A DNA stretch of 64,000 bases from Diplonema japonicum (taxonomy: Eukaryota; Euglenozoa; Diplonemea; Diplonemida; Diplonemidae): the NCBI GenBank assembly GCA_964019335.1, contig OZ025665.1:62001-126000 (forward strand). Direction: 5' to 3'. The translations under genes were made by a program, and so were the position numbers. Shown piece by piece: positions 52,720 through 63,492 of the stretch. The notes under the pieces were generated by a model. That model was not told the origin of the DNA, ran no database searches, and saw only the letters and a program-made list of their open reading frames with translations. Every line of letters starts with the position of its first letter. Positions within the stretch are counted from its first letter, which is position 1.

Positions 52720-55700
52720 TCAGTCGCCAAGGGAACACTCGGTTGCATCCACTGAGAAATCTGTGGGCTCGTGGCATGGAGTGTTGTGACCGCAGTTAGG
52801 AACAGCGGCAAGACCTTCTTCATCATCCTCCTTTGAAGCGGTATCAGAGTCATCGTCAAGAGCCTCCCAGAAGCAACGGAGGGAACGGCAGTAGTAGCCT
52901 ATGATAAGCAAGATAACACAGCAGAGCACAGAGAAGATCACGGTAACATAAATAACGGCTGCTGGGTAATCGTCATCCTCTGGTTTAATGCACTCCCCAA
53001 CACGGGTGCCCGGTATACTTGCACCATCCGATCGCTCAGCGCATCGCACAGGACCGCACGTTGACTTAATCCATTCTTCTAACGATCCCAAACAGTCATC
53101 TGTCTCACATTTTGTCCCTGAAAACCCTGATTCCGCACAGTTACATGTACACCCCAGCTCCTTTAGACCATCGGCTCTTCCTCTCCCATTACAGTCGTTC
53201 AGGTTGCTGCACGCTGTGTCATTGACACACCGTTCGATCTCCGGTCTCCACACGTAGTTTGTTTTGCATGCATTGCAGTGACAATTGTTCCATGGTGCCG
53301 CTGCGCCTTTGCAGTTCGAGATGGTCGACTTCGCACCGCATGTGTTAGCATCGAGTGTGACAGTTGCTTCCGAGTTGGTATTCGCATTCATCGCCTCCAG
53401 TGCTTCTTCTGACAGTAACCCCGTTAGCTTCCTCGAAATAAGAACAGCCAGCCTGTTCTGCACCAGGTTGTGGTTCAACCTGCGTTCCCACGACGACGTG
53501 AAGACCCACACCTCGACCCTCACCACGACCGAGCCTTTATCAACGTATACAATAGTGATGTTCTCCGCTACGAACGGCCTCCCCTCCCCTGCCACGAACC
53601 CGACGCCCGCCTGTTCCAACACCACGTCACGCACTGCAGTTTCAAACTTGGTTTTGTCGCCATTCGACAGTCCTTCATACCCAGCGTACTCCCACTGCGA
53701 AAACGTAATTCTGATGAACCGTGGGTGTCCCTCTTCCAATGTGCTGCAATTCCTTCCTGTAAAACCCTCAGGGCAGAAGCACTTGTGTCCCAGTTGCTGC
53801 CAGTTTGTAGGATCTGAGGTGTACAAGCACTCACCAACCTGACATTTTGGGCACGTACAAGCCCAGAAAGAGGTGTTGCACATCAGGTTGTCAGGGCACT
53901 GACAGTACACGTCCTCAGGGTTGATGGTGTTGTAAGCACTTGGGTCAGCAGGGACATAGTTGTCTGCAGCAAGGAGTTGCGGTTGCCCTACGGCGCCTGG
54001 CCAGCAGAATTGTGAAGAAGGTGAGAAAGGCTTCTGACCACACTTCGCCTTCACTTCGCAGGTGTGCGTGTTCGGATTGCAAAAGTGTGTCCCATCACAG
54101 ACACACAACGAATTTGCAGGGTCGAGCCTTGACAAGTTGGTGCATGCTGCCGGATTTGTCACGAGACGTTTTGTGCTGCAATCCACGCGTTCCACACAGG
54201 TCGGGTCGCCAGCCGTCGTGTGGCAGTACGTGTTCCCACCACACTCACAGGTCAGCAATGTGGGATTGTGTACAAGACCCGCAGCCTTGCATTGTTCGCT
54301 GCTTCCTGGATCCCCGCATTGCTTAGATGCCTCGCAAAGACCAGTGGTGCACACCAAACCTGTTGAGCACACACACAGCCCGTCGTGCAATATGGAGCCA
54401 CCAGTGCATTGGGCAGCCAGGGCCGCTGCATACGTGACAGTTCCTGAATCAGAGCAGGTGTAGGTCTTGTACGGGACGCAGTACTTCCCTTGTGCTACAG
54501 GGTCAACATAATAACCAGCAGGTGCACCGGGTGACGATGCAGAGGTGCATCGGTCACAGGCACAGTCTTCAAACGTTTTATCAGTGCTCATCACGTGCAC
54601 ACACCCCACGATGTCCCCTGCCATGCACCTCCCGTACTTCAGTGTTGACACTGCTGCGAACTCAGTTGGCTTCCCTGCTGCGAAAGTAATGCACTTCTCT
54701 GACAGCATCCCGCTAGTAGTTGCCGTTGCCGTAGATGTGACAGTCGTCACGTCACAGGGATCCATCAACCAGCTGGTGCTGCCACGCTTGGCTATACCAA
54801 CAGGAGTACTTGCCGTGTTCGTTGGCTCGAGGTTCACGGACACTTGAATGTCAGTGTTGGTGACATTGATAATGGTTCTCTCTTGCAAGACAGCGGAGTG
54901 GTGCTTGAGGCAGACGTATCCCACGCGACCCTTGAGCAGCACGCTGTCGGGGTCATAGACCCTGGGACTTGAGGGGAGCGTGAACCCGACGAGGGCCACA
55001 GGCCACCCGAGGTTGACACGGCCGTCCTTGTCATGGGCATAAGATGAGAGGGAGAAGGAGGTGTCACTATCGGGAGTGACAGTCGTGCCCACTATATTGA
55101 ACGCAGTGTCAAGACAAGAGTGGATGTTGATCCCCACCTCTGCGCACTCGGTGCAGTTCTGGCAAAGGCCGTGGGGTGCACCTTCGAGCAGAGCCTGGCC
55201 AACATCGCAGAGAGTTGTGAGGAGGGAGTCCACTCTCGAGCTGAGCTGCTCGACAGCGGTGAGTGTTGTTGCAGAACGTTTGGACGCAACAGGGATCACA
55301 GAGTCCTTTGTGAGGCCCTTCAGGAGAATGGATGCAGCTTCAGTAACTGAGGTGCTAGCCTCCCTGGTCATCCTGAGCCCTTGAAGGGGGTCAGATATGT
55401 CACGGAGGAGCTTCACAAGTGCATCATTCGCAATGTCGCGTTTCACAGGGTCGATAGTAGGGTCAGTGTTAGACACAGCCACGTTTATAATATCAGCAAG
55501 GACAGTGACAGCGTCAGCCACACGGTGGGCATAGACGCTCACTTTTCCCAAGGCTGCAAGTGATTCTACCTTTTGAGACAGTACGCCTGCCACGTCTTGG
55601 GCAAACTGTGTAACAGGTGAACCTTCCTTACATCCATACCTGTATTCTCACATTTCCATCAGCAACACTAATGGCTCTCACAAGCTTTGCATAATACACC

Positions 55701-58700
55701 ACTTCATCCACGCTTACACCTTGTATCCCCTCATTCGCCTTCGCAGTCAGGTTTGTTCCATGGCTCTCCACTGTCGCATCGGCAACACTGCGATGGGTTA
55801 TAACAATGCCCCCAGTACCATACCTCTTCACGCTTGGCCTCAACAGCGGCGACAACTTCAGAAGCTGTGTGTTCTTCGCCACTGCCTTGGCTCCGAACTC
55901 GTCTTCTAGATAACATTTCACCTATTATTATTTTGATATTTCATCATGAACCCCATACAGAGTAATATTCATCGGACTTCTCCTGGGTGTTAAAGATCCA
56001 TAAGGGCACAGGATACTCACGGGTGCGGAGGGGCTCAAATTCAATGTATTTGTACAAGGAAGCTGAAATATATGTATGTTCTTCTTCTATCCTCCATACC
56101 AAATCGCAGACAGACATCTGGTGGGTTCAGTGTGGAGGGGAGGGGGACAGGGGTGGGAGCAGCCGAGATGCAAGAAAGGAGGTCACAGGAGGAAGCGGTT
56201 GTGTTCCAGTTCACATGGGTGCAGCCAGCCATCTTTTCGCATTGCCATTGACAATCGTGCCTTCGCGTGACGACGCCTGTGGGAACGACAATAACTTTGC
56301 ACCCTGTGCAGAGTGCGCCTATGGGTGCCCATCTATCGATGGGGAACCAAGGGAGTTGGAAGCCTCTCTCCATGGGGACGTTGTAGTTGTCCATTTGGTT
56401 GTGGAGACTTACCCAGTTCACATTGTCGGTCGAGCCTCTGAGTACCCACTGTGTGATATCATTCGCTGGGCTGTCCAACCCCGTGACCATTGTAAAATGG
56501 TCAAAGGACGCAGGCTCCTTCAGCGTGATCGTGAATTTCTTCTTGTTGTAGTCCACCCACTGTGTTGTCACATCGTTGTCAAACACGTAGGCCGCCTCAC
56601 CCGTGTACTGTGCAAAGTTATCCTTCAAATACATTCATACCAACGGGTTGTCGGCTCCAACCTGCGTGACTACCGCCCTTGCAGATGGCACCACTCTATC
56701 CTCTTTCCCAGAGGTATCATAAAAGATGATCTCTGCTAACTGTGCGGCCTTCGCTTTCGTTTGCGCGTCAAACCCGTCGACAACACTGGCGATCTCCTCT
56801 TCTCCAAGAGGAGTTCCTGCTTGGTCAGCTGGTGTAACTGTTACAATCGCCCTGCGCAGGTTACATAAGTTACATAACCAAAACAAAAGGGGCATACTTG
56901 ACACTTTCCGTGTCGTTGAAGTCCTGGCAGTAGACAAGCACTTCGCCACCACCTGACTCAACATCCAGCTCCGGGATCTGCGTGGTGCCGATAGTGTCAA
57001 TATGGTTGGTGTTGATGATAACCTGCGTTATAGTCGACAGAACCCTTTGTCATACCGTGGCATTCGCCGTCTTTGAATCTTGCAGAGATGTGTAGTTGAT
57101 GGTGTAAGTGTATGTGATCATCAAATCAAAGTGGTAGCTGCCTGGCGTCTTTATTGCTGCCGACGTAAGGTTCAGCCCCCCGGTAGAGGTATCAATGAGT
57201 GCTACGAAGTCTTTGTGCGACGACAGACAGGAGCCAGAGTATGTGAAGTTCGGTGACGTCCAGCAAATAGTCTTCCCAGCCGCCTGGAAGTATACAGCAG
57301 ACGTTCCCGAGCCTGTCACAACAGGGGTGACTACAAGAGTGCTGTAGCCACCTGTTGTGTTGGCCGATAGCACACTTGGCACCGTATCCGAGCACGGCAC
57401 CCCGCTACAGAGAAGCCCTAACGACGGTTTCGGGATGTATGCAAACACGACGTCGATCGACTTGTTCAAACCGATCAGCGAATAAGAGTCTTCAGGAACT
57501 CCTGAACAACCCCTCGTGTAAGCAACGTCCGACCGGTTCCAATGCGCCCAGAGGGATATCTTGCTGCCGTCGTAGCTTGTAGGCTGTGCTACGGGTAAGA
57601 CATTGAATTTAAATTCGAACCCTGGTGCAGAAGCGACGTTCCAGTCTTTGAAAGAGCTGGTGACAGCAGACTTGACAAGGGAACTTACGGTGAGGAAATT
57701 AGAAAGGTTGGCACTTGGAGTAGAGCCGAGTACGTTGCTCACGACGAAGTCGTCAGTGAAGGCAGTCGTGGACGAGGAGATAGCTGCTGTCTCCTGGTTC
57801 TTGGGGGAGATTCTGCAAGACAGTCCTGCGGTGTCCTGTGGGTCCAGTACAGAGGGAGTGCACACCACTGTCACATCCGTCATTGGTCCCGCGATGTTCA
57901 TGATTCTCACCTCCGTCTTCGTTGTAGACTTCAATTCTACAGTGACAGTGAGCTGCGTGTAGTCAAAAGGCTCGTAAGCGATTTGCGTCACAACACCCAT
58001 TGTACCGCCGAAGATGTTGTACACGAATGGGATGTCCTCAGCACCCGTTAAGGCAGCTCTGCCCTTTCCAATGGGCTTCGGACACTGGGCTCCACTCCGT
58101 GTGCACAGCCTTTCTGTGTTGCTTATAGTGTATGACCCCGTTGTGATCGCCCCACCGAAGCTTGGATCTGGAAGCACTGCGGCACCGTGTTGATCAAGAC
58201 TGGTGATGTAACAAAAAATCATTGCGCCTTTGTTGGAGTCAGCTCCGACCGGTGAGTGGAATGATGGGTACGCATTTGCTGCGTTCGCCAACGTAGCCGA
58301 CCATGCGTGGGTACGGTCTGCATCGTTCGGACAAGCGAGCGTGAAGTCTTCTGGGTATCCGTAGAAATAATGCGTTTGGATAGGACCAACCACTTCTTGG
58401 TGAGTAACAGGGGAACTCCCCGAGGTGTACGTCACAGTGACTGAAAAACTCACCTCGACTGCTGATCGAACCGGAGCACCGAAAACCGAACAAGGGAATT
58501 GTAGGTAAAACTCCGATCCAGTTAGTTGTGTGAGTGTTGTGGTGGACAGTGGCACCTCAGTGACTCCGTCATGAATGATGGTGACAGGGGTGGTGTCGGT
58601 CAGGGCTGTGAGGGAGGTCCCTGTAAGGTTTTGGTAAGATACAGCTGCCTGGGTCATAGAGTACGTGGCAGTGCCTGAGGTTAAGGTGTTTGTTATTGTG

Positions 58701-58957
58701 CATCGCAGTTGTTCATCGATGTAAGCCCAAATGGGGCTGGTTCCTCCTACTGCTGAGGTGCTCCCCTTCAGTGTAACCCCCGTTGCTTCGCTCGCTGTGT
58801 CCTGCCCCAATGACGTCAACATGGCCATCGACGTTCGCAGATTACCACCGTTGTCTATTCTTGCACACGTGATCCCCACACTCTGCCCGTCAGCCCCATT
58901 TCTCGCAAACCCAAAAGCTGCGAAAAGGACGAAGTACAGTGTCTGGACACCGTGCAT
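52720..58957 (-). CDS. Large type I membrane glycoprotein with discoidin-like, PAN-like and EGF-like modules
   Basis: Seven exons, complement(join(52720..55605,55640..55921,55959..56062,56100..56607,56641..56851,56898..57022,57056..58957)), summing exactly to 2,005 codons plus stop. All six introns are 33-46 nt with GTATG donors. A signal peptide opens the protein (VQTLYFVLFAAFGFA). Residues 25-740 are beta-rich with many NxT/NxS sites. About 747-850 resemble an F5/8 type C (discoidin) domain (AAYVFDNDVTTQWVDYNKK, then WVLRGSTDNVNWVSL). A PAN/Apple-like segment follows (CQWQCEKMAGCTHVNWN). Then come a helical region (about 1040-1180), Cys-rich repeats with EGF-type CPEGFTGRNCS and SGFSGTKC, and a SEA-like stretch between them. 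One membrane helix (VIYVTVIFSVLCCVILLII) near 1930 is followed by an acidic tail of about 55 residues. It is probably a cell-surface adhesion or sensing protein; the overall architecture is not one I know. Confidence 0.85.
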
Positions 58958-59149
58958 TTCTTTAAACTTCTTTTTCGCGTCTCACCCACCCCCTCCGTGA
59001 CAGCGGGGGTCCTGTTCTAAATGATACTTCTGTGCGATAGTCAGAAGATAAGGGAAGGGAAAGAAAAGGATCGGGGGAGAGCAGCAAAAAAAGAAAGGTG
59101 TGTGTGTGTGTGTGGGTAATGTTAGGTCATTAGGTCAATAACAGCAATA

Positions 59150-59741
59150 GGGGGGGGGGGGGGGGGGGTCACATGGGGGTGGTAAAGTGGGTTTTTTCAA
59201 ATTCGGAAATGCAGAACACTGGAGCCACTTAAACCATGTAAAACGCCCCTTTCTCGACCAAAAAATCGATCTTTTTACTTTTGGGCACCTACAAGGCATT
59301 ATTTTGCATTTTTAAAACTGGTGACCGCGGTTTGGTACCTGGCCTGTTGTCTCCCCTGTAGTTTCTGAATTTTCTGAAAATCTTAGAATTTGACCATGGT
59401 TTGACGCCGCTACTGTTTGAACGGCAGAGTATTGTCTTACATTGTCCGATTGTGAACTTTTCTGTGTTTTGCGCAGCATTTCTGATGAATATCTATCATT
59501 TTCCCGAGGTTAGGATGGTAAGTTTGTTTTTGCAAATATCAGGTACCAAACAGTGGTCACTGTTTTTCAAAAATACAGATAAAGCATTAACAAGTGCCCA
59601 GAAATGCTCTAATCCGGCGAATTTTGATTTTTTGGTTAATTTGGAGGGTATTGGGCGGTTTTTTTCATCTTAGGGGAAAAGATTTAAAAATACTTTTTTT
59701 TTCACGTTTAACCACGTTTTTTAGGACCATGTGACCCCCCC
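59150..59741. repeat. Foldback (MITE-like) element, about 590 bp
   Basis: The left end is a G run followed by TCACATGG (59169-59176). The right end is CCATGTGA (59727-59734) followed by a C run, so the termini are inverted. The inner halves also match as imperfect inverted repeats: CCAAAAAATC, GGGCAC and TTTGGTACCTG recur in order on opposite strands. No transposase frame is present. Confidence 0.7.
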
Positions 59742-59927
59742 TAGGGCTATGCTGGCATGGAAACGCGTTTCCATGCATTCTTTGAAAAAAAGGGAAACGG
59801 ATACGGAAACGGAAACGGAAACGTTTCCTTGTGTTTCCTTAAGAAGGAAGCCGTTTCCATAAGAATTTTGAAAAGTATGGAAACGGAAACGTTTCCACGT
59901 TTCCTGCCAGCATAGCCCTGGGGGGGG
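59735..59927. repeat. Second inverted-repeat element with GGAAAC motifs
   Basis: Perfect 15-bp arms (AGGGCTATGCTGGCA at 59743-59757 and its complement at 59905-59919) extend into a C run and a G run with one mismatch. The interior is built of GGAAAC/GTTTCC units and is strongly self-complementary. It shares its left C run with the 590-bp element. Confidence 0.75.
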
Positions 59928-60556
59928 GGGGGGGGGGCGTATTTGCGAGAGAATATACATTTCTTTTCCTTCTTTCCTTTATTAAGACCTTTGTTGCTGT
60001 ATGTTTCTTCCCTTTTTCTCCTCTGAAGTAATTAACAGGACCACGCAACCACAGGAAAGAAAAAGAGGAAGCAGTCGAAATCCTAAGAGTGTTGTCAAGA
60101 AATATTTAAAAGAACTTGGCTTCGAGAATCCATTCAAAGAATAGCAATAGTATATAAAGAATGAATGGAATGGGAAATGAAGAAGAAGGAGACCTTTCTA
60201 TTCTCTATTTGTATTTGGTTTCACGGTTTCATAGGTAAATAAAAGTTCACTAGTTCCTTAAGAACCTCAAATTCTTCTCCTCTTCTTTCTTCCATCCACT
60301 CATTCAAAAGAGAAGAAGAAGATAACAAAAAAAAAAAAGCTGCCCCTTCTCAACGAGAGGGGTCTACCGGATATTGCTGCATTATTTGTGCCCCCTTTTT
60401 TTATAAGGGGCTTATTAGATATGGAAAGAAGGGATAAGGAAGAGACCTGGAACAAATGGCCCTTACAATACGGGGGAGAAAAAAAAATCCAACCATCCCC
60501 GCTCTATCCGTTCAGACTCCAGTGGTCATGTAAGGAGTCAATGGGGAGAAAGGCAC

Positions 60557-60875
60557 TCACCCACCTTCTGAGAGAGCCACCTGCGAGCCAGTCGGGCTCA
60601 CGGGGCCCAGTTTTGCTTTGCAGATTGGACAGGACCGCCCATAACTCTCGAAGTACTCCAACGCACAAGCCTCATGAAAGACGTGTGAACAAACAGGGAG
60701 CACAGCCATAACTTCGCCCGTTTCGTATTTATCCAGACATATAACACACGACGCAGTACAATCTGCTTCCTCTGCAACCCGGCTCTGAAAATGTATGCAC
60801 GTGAGTTGTCTTTCATACCTTCAGAGCAGCCATCTCTTTGCTGCTTGCACCAGGTTTGACAACAACATCTTCCAT
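60557..60875 (-). CDS. Small RING-H2 finger protein
   Basis: Two exons, complement(join(60557..60784,60819..60875)), 94 aa, with a 34-nt GTATGA...TTTTCAG intron. The RING-H2 pattern is complete: CVICLDKYETGE, then PVCSHVFHEACALEYF and SCPICKAKL (C3H2C3). Such proteins are E3 ubiquitin ligases that bring an E2 to substrates. No transmembrane segment is present, unlike many ATL-type RING-H2 proteins. The end is not certain: a GTGAGT immediately at the stop could be a donor, with an acceptor 44 nt on, changing only the last few residues. The ATG lies about 60 bp downstream of tRNA-Arg on the same strand, following an ACTACTCAG site. Confidence 0.82.
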
Positions 60876-60927
60876 GGAGAGACGCAACAGGGCTGAGTAG
60901 TGTTCCGGCCTGTTGGTGTGTGATTAT

Positions 60928-60933
60928 AAAAAA
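60928..60933 (-). terminator. Pol III terminator of tRNA-Arg
   Basis: Six T on the minus strand starting two nucleotides past the discriminator position. Confidence 0.7.
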
Positions 60934-60934
60934 G

Positions 60935-61007
60935 TACCCCGTGAGGGATTCGAACCCTCAACCTTTGGATTAGAAGTCCAACGCGCTATCCGTTGCGCCA
61001 ACGGGGC
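60935..61007 (-). tRNA. tRNA-Arg (UCU)
   Basis: Acceptor GCCCCGT pairs with ACGGGGT. The D arm is GCGC/GCGC, the anticodon stem TTGGA/TCCAA holds loop CTTCTAA, and the T arm is GAGGG/CCCTC with TTCGAAT. The discriminator is A. No intron and no encoded CCA. Confidence 0.94.
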
Positions 61008-61043
61008 TGATGACCTCTTGGCCGGGGGTTGGTGAATATATAT

Positions 61044-62468
61044 TTATGTGACAGAGAGCGAAATACACACTAATAAAGACAAAGGAGAGAAAGACAACAA
61101 GGTGTTCGCAACAGAACCAACGATGGTCCAGTGTGGGAGACGAGATTGCGGTATGCCATCATCGAATGGGTGAAAATTTGTGTCCCAAAGAAAAAAATAA
61201 AAATCGTCATACCCAAACTGTCCATTGAGGGAGGCAACATAGAGCTTCAAAGTAGGAATGTCCATTGCAGATATGGCACGTTCCCACTGTTCTAAGCGGG
61301 CAGCACGCCTCTTTTCTCGGATGCGGCGGCGGTCGGAAGGGTCTCGCCGCCTGGCGGTTTGTGTAGGAGCTGAGGCGGATGACGCTGTGGTGCGTGCAGA
61401 AGAGTAGCGTGGGATAACCCTTGCAGCACTGCCCCGCCGCTGAGTTGCGGACGGCCGTCGTTTCTCTTTCGGTTGTTGGGCTTCCTTCACAACCCGGGAG
61501 ACAACGACAAGCGGTGCTGGGGTGGGGGGAGGGGATTCAACCATTTCAACTACCTGCTCAACACCTACACGCATCCGCTCTCGTTCCAGTTCTCTCTCTT
61601 CGGCTTTTCGTCTGTCACCGACGACCCGTGCAGACGCAATAGCTCCACACATCACGATGATAGCGTGTGTTTCTTCCTCACTGGGGAGCCTCGACAGGCC
61701 GGCGTTTGTGGATGCAAGCACAAGAAGAGCAGCGGCTGCTGCAGCTGTCTCTGTATGCAGTCTTGCACGGAGGCCTCGGATGAGAATCACGAGGGATTCC
61801 TCTTGTACCTTGGTGACGCGTGCAGCAACGATCGTTTCTGTTGCCGTGTACGCCAGTGCTGCCCCGCAAAGAGTAAGCATCGTTACCTGAATCGATCCAG
61901 GTTCGATTCTTGACGGGCCCGCGTTCTTCTTCCTCTGCGGTGTCACGGTGGCGATGGTGTTGTTGCTGCTTTTCTCCATTTTCTTTTGGACGACCCCACT
62001 TGCCTCTCGCCAGTCTTTCAGTAGCTCTGACACCCCGTATGGGTTTCGTCTCACTTCTTGTATATTCTTCAGTGCTTCGGAAAGGCATAGAAGGTCAGAC
62101 TCGAGTATGGGTTTCCTGTTCGGCGTGCACACGGGGCGCCCACTGTCGCCAGAAGGCGAGTGGACTGTTCGTTGCTGAATTTCCAAGAGAGGGATCATTC
62201 TACCCAGTCTTTTATTTGCCTTTGCTGTTAGGGAACACAATGAGTTGCTTTTTTGCCATATGCAAGGAAGGGGCGGTGCCACTGGGCTGGCCTTACTTGG
62301 GTGTGGCTCAATGCCTCTACGCACAGTGGCGCTTGCCACCACTCTGCCTCCATATGGTATAGGTGCGGCTCCCCGTCTTACTGGCTGAGCGCTCACTACG
62401 CCTCGCCTCCCGTGGTACCTGCCGTTCCCTTCGTTGCTGTGCACCAGCGGGAGCAAGGAAGTCCTCAT
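61044..62468 (-). CDS. Unrecognised basic protein, 474 aa
   Basis: The frame is open from the ATG at 62468; an upstream extension lacks an ATG. The N-terminal 180 residues are basic and low in order. A helical Ala-rich middle follows (GAALAYTATETIVAARVTK, then AAAAALLVLASTNAGLSRL, then AIIVMCGAIASARVV), perhaps armadillo-like or membrane-associated. A charged linker comes next, then Ser/Arg-rich sequence with RRRDPSDRRRIREKRRAAR. The last 60 residues after LNGQFG begin at a GTATGA that looks like an intron donor and may be intronic or untranslated, so the C-terminus is doubtful. No family recognised. Confidence 0.55.
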   Translation of the reverse strand: MRTSLLPLVHSNEGNGRYHGRRGVVSAQPVRRGAAPIPYGGRVVASATVRRGIEPHPSKASPVAPPLPCIWQKSNSLCSLTAKANKRLGRMIPLLEIQQRTVHSPSGDSGRPVCTPNRKPILESDLLCLSEALKNIQEVRRNPYGVSELLKDWREASGVVQKKMEKSSNNTIATVTPQRKKNAGPSRIEPGSIQVTMLTLCGAALAYTATETIVAARVTKVQEESLVILIRGLRARLHTETAAAAAALLVLASTNAGLSRLPSEEETHAIIVMCGAIASARVVGDRRKAEERELERERMRVGVEQVVEMVESPPPTPAPLVVVSRVVKEAQQPKEKRRPSATQRRGSAARVIPRYSSARTTASSASAPTQTARRRDPSDRRRIREKRRAARLEQWERAISAMDIPTLKLYVASLNGQFGYDDFYFFLWDTNFHPFDDGIPQSRLPHWTIVGSVANTLLSFSPLSLLVCISLSVT

Positions 62469-62705
62469 CCCCCCCACGTTATTTTTGACTGCCCCACTTT
62501 TTTTCTTTTTTGCTTTTTGCGCCACCAACCTGTATTTTAAAAAGCTTCACTTTGTTGACGCTGGGGGTTGTAACTGAAAAGAAGAAGAAGAAGAAGAAAA
62601 GGAAAACAAAAAAAAAAAAAAAAAGAAAAAAAAAAAACAAAAAAAAAACTTTGGACCTGATTTCTTTTTTCCTTATTCTTTTTCTGTCCCCCTTTTTTTT
62701 TTGAG

Positions 62706-62914
62706 GGGTAAAAGTACAAAATTGAGGACCCTAACTTTTTAAGAATGTGCAACCCTTGCAACTCCCAACTTTCAAAAAAGTGCAGATAAAAAAACTGGGG
62801 ACCCCAACCTTCTTTAGGAGGTCAATTTTGAAAGTTTGGGGTGCAAGGTTGGTACCTTTTTAAAAAACTGGGGAGCAAATTGTGCTTTCTGCAAAAGGTG
62901 GTTTTGTACTTTAC
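62706..62914. repeat. Foldback element, about 210 bp
   Basis: Outer arms GGTAAAAGTACAAAA and TTTTGTACTTTACC are inverted. Inner arms around CCCAACTTTCAAAA (62764-62777) and TTTTGAAAGTTTGGGG (62826-62841) are inverted too, so the whole segment folds on itself imperfectly. No coding potential. Confidence 0.6.
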
Positions 62915-63102
62915 CATCTTCTTTTTCTTTCTCTCCCCTCTTTCGTTTTTTATTTCTTGACACGGTGAGTAGGTGGGAAAAAAAAAAAAAAAAAAAAAAA
63001 AAAGAGATTTTTCTTTTTTTGTCTAAGACAATTGTTTGTTTTCTAGAGTGGTGCATATGAAGATGTGGGCTGAAAACCTCTAAAAATCTTTTTCTTTATA
63101 TG

Positions 63103-63379
63103 AGCTCGTCCGGAAAAAAAAATGTCCGTTTTTTTTTAGCAAAAAAAAAAAAAAAAAAAGGGCAGCATGCAATTATTTATTGTGTATCTGTTGCCGTTCT
63201 TTCAATTGCGATGCTTATTAGCAAAAAACAGAGAATTTCCGAATGCCAAAAAGAACCGCCATGGTGCACACACTTGGACGGCATTCTGCATACAAAGTGG
63301 TGTCGGACTACATTTCTACTTAGAAATTTAACGGAGTTTTGCCGCTGCAGTAAAGGTGACATTCTTTTCCGGACGAGCT
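63103..63379. repeat. Short element with terminal inverted repeats
   Basis: AGCTCGTCCGGAAAA...ATGTC at 63103-63126 is the inverse of GACATTCTTTTCCGGACGAGCT at 63358-63379, with differences only in the A-run length and one base. The 230-bp interior is not coding. It looks like a MITE. Confidence 0.65.
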
Positions 63380-63444
63380 TATTTTCCTTCCTTGCAGGGG
63401 GATGCAAGTTTTGGAAATAGCACAGCGAGAAGAGGGGGGAAAAG

Positions 63445-63492
<48 letters not shown>

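Larger units (their letters stand above)
58958..60556. other. Repeat-bearing spacer, about 1.6 kb
   Basis: Holds a TG repeat at 59099-59114, three G/C runs and two nested inverted-repeat elements (listed separately). From 59940 to 60556 I see only AT-rich sequence and no gene. Confidence 0.6.

Noticed and set aside
56041-57000. Two separate small genes at 56.0-57.0 kb
   Set aside because: Both frames are internal exons of the 2,005-aa membrane protein; six consistent introns join them exactly.
62537-62761. Lys- or Phe-rich short frames in homopolymer sequence
   Set aside because: Like many such frames in the spacers, they are products of A or T runs with no conserved features.
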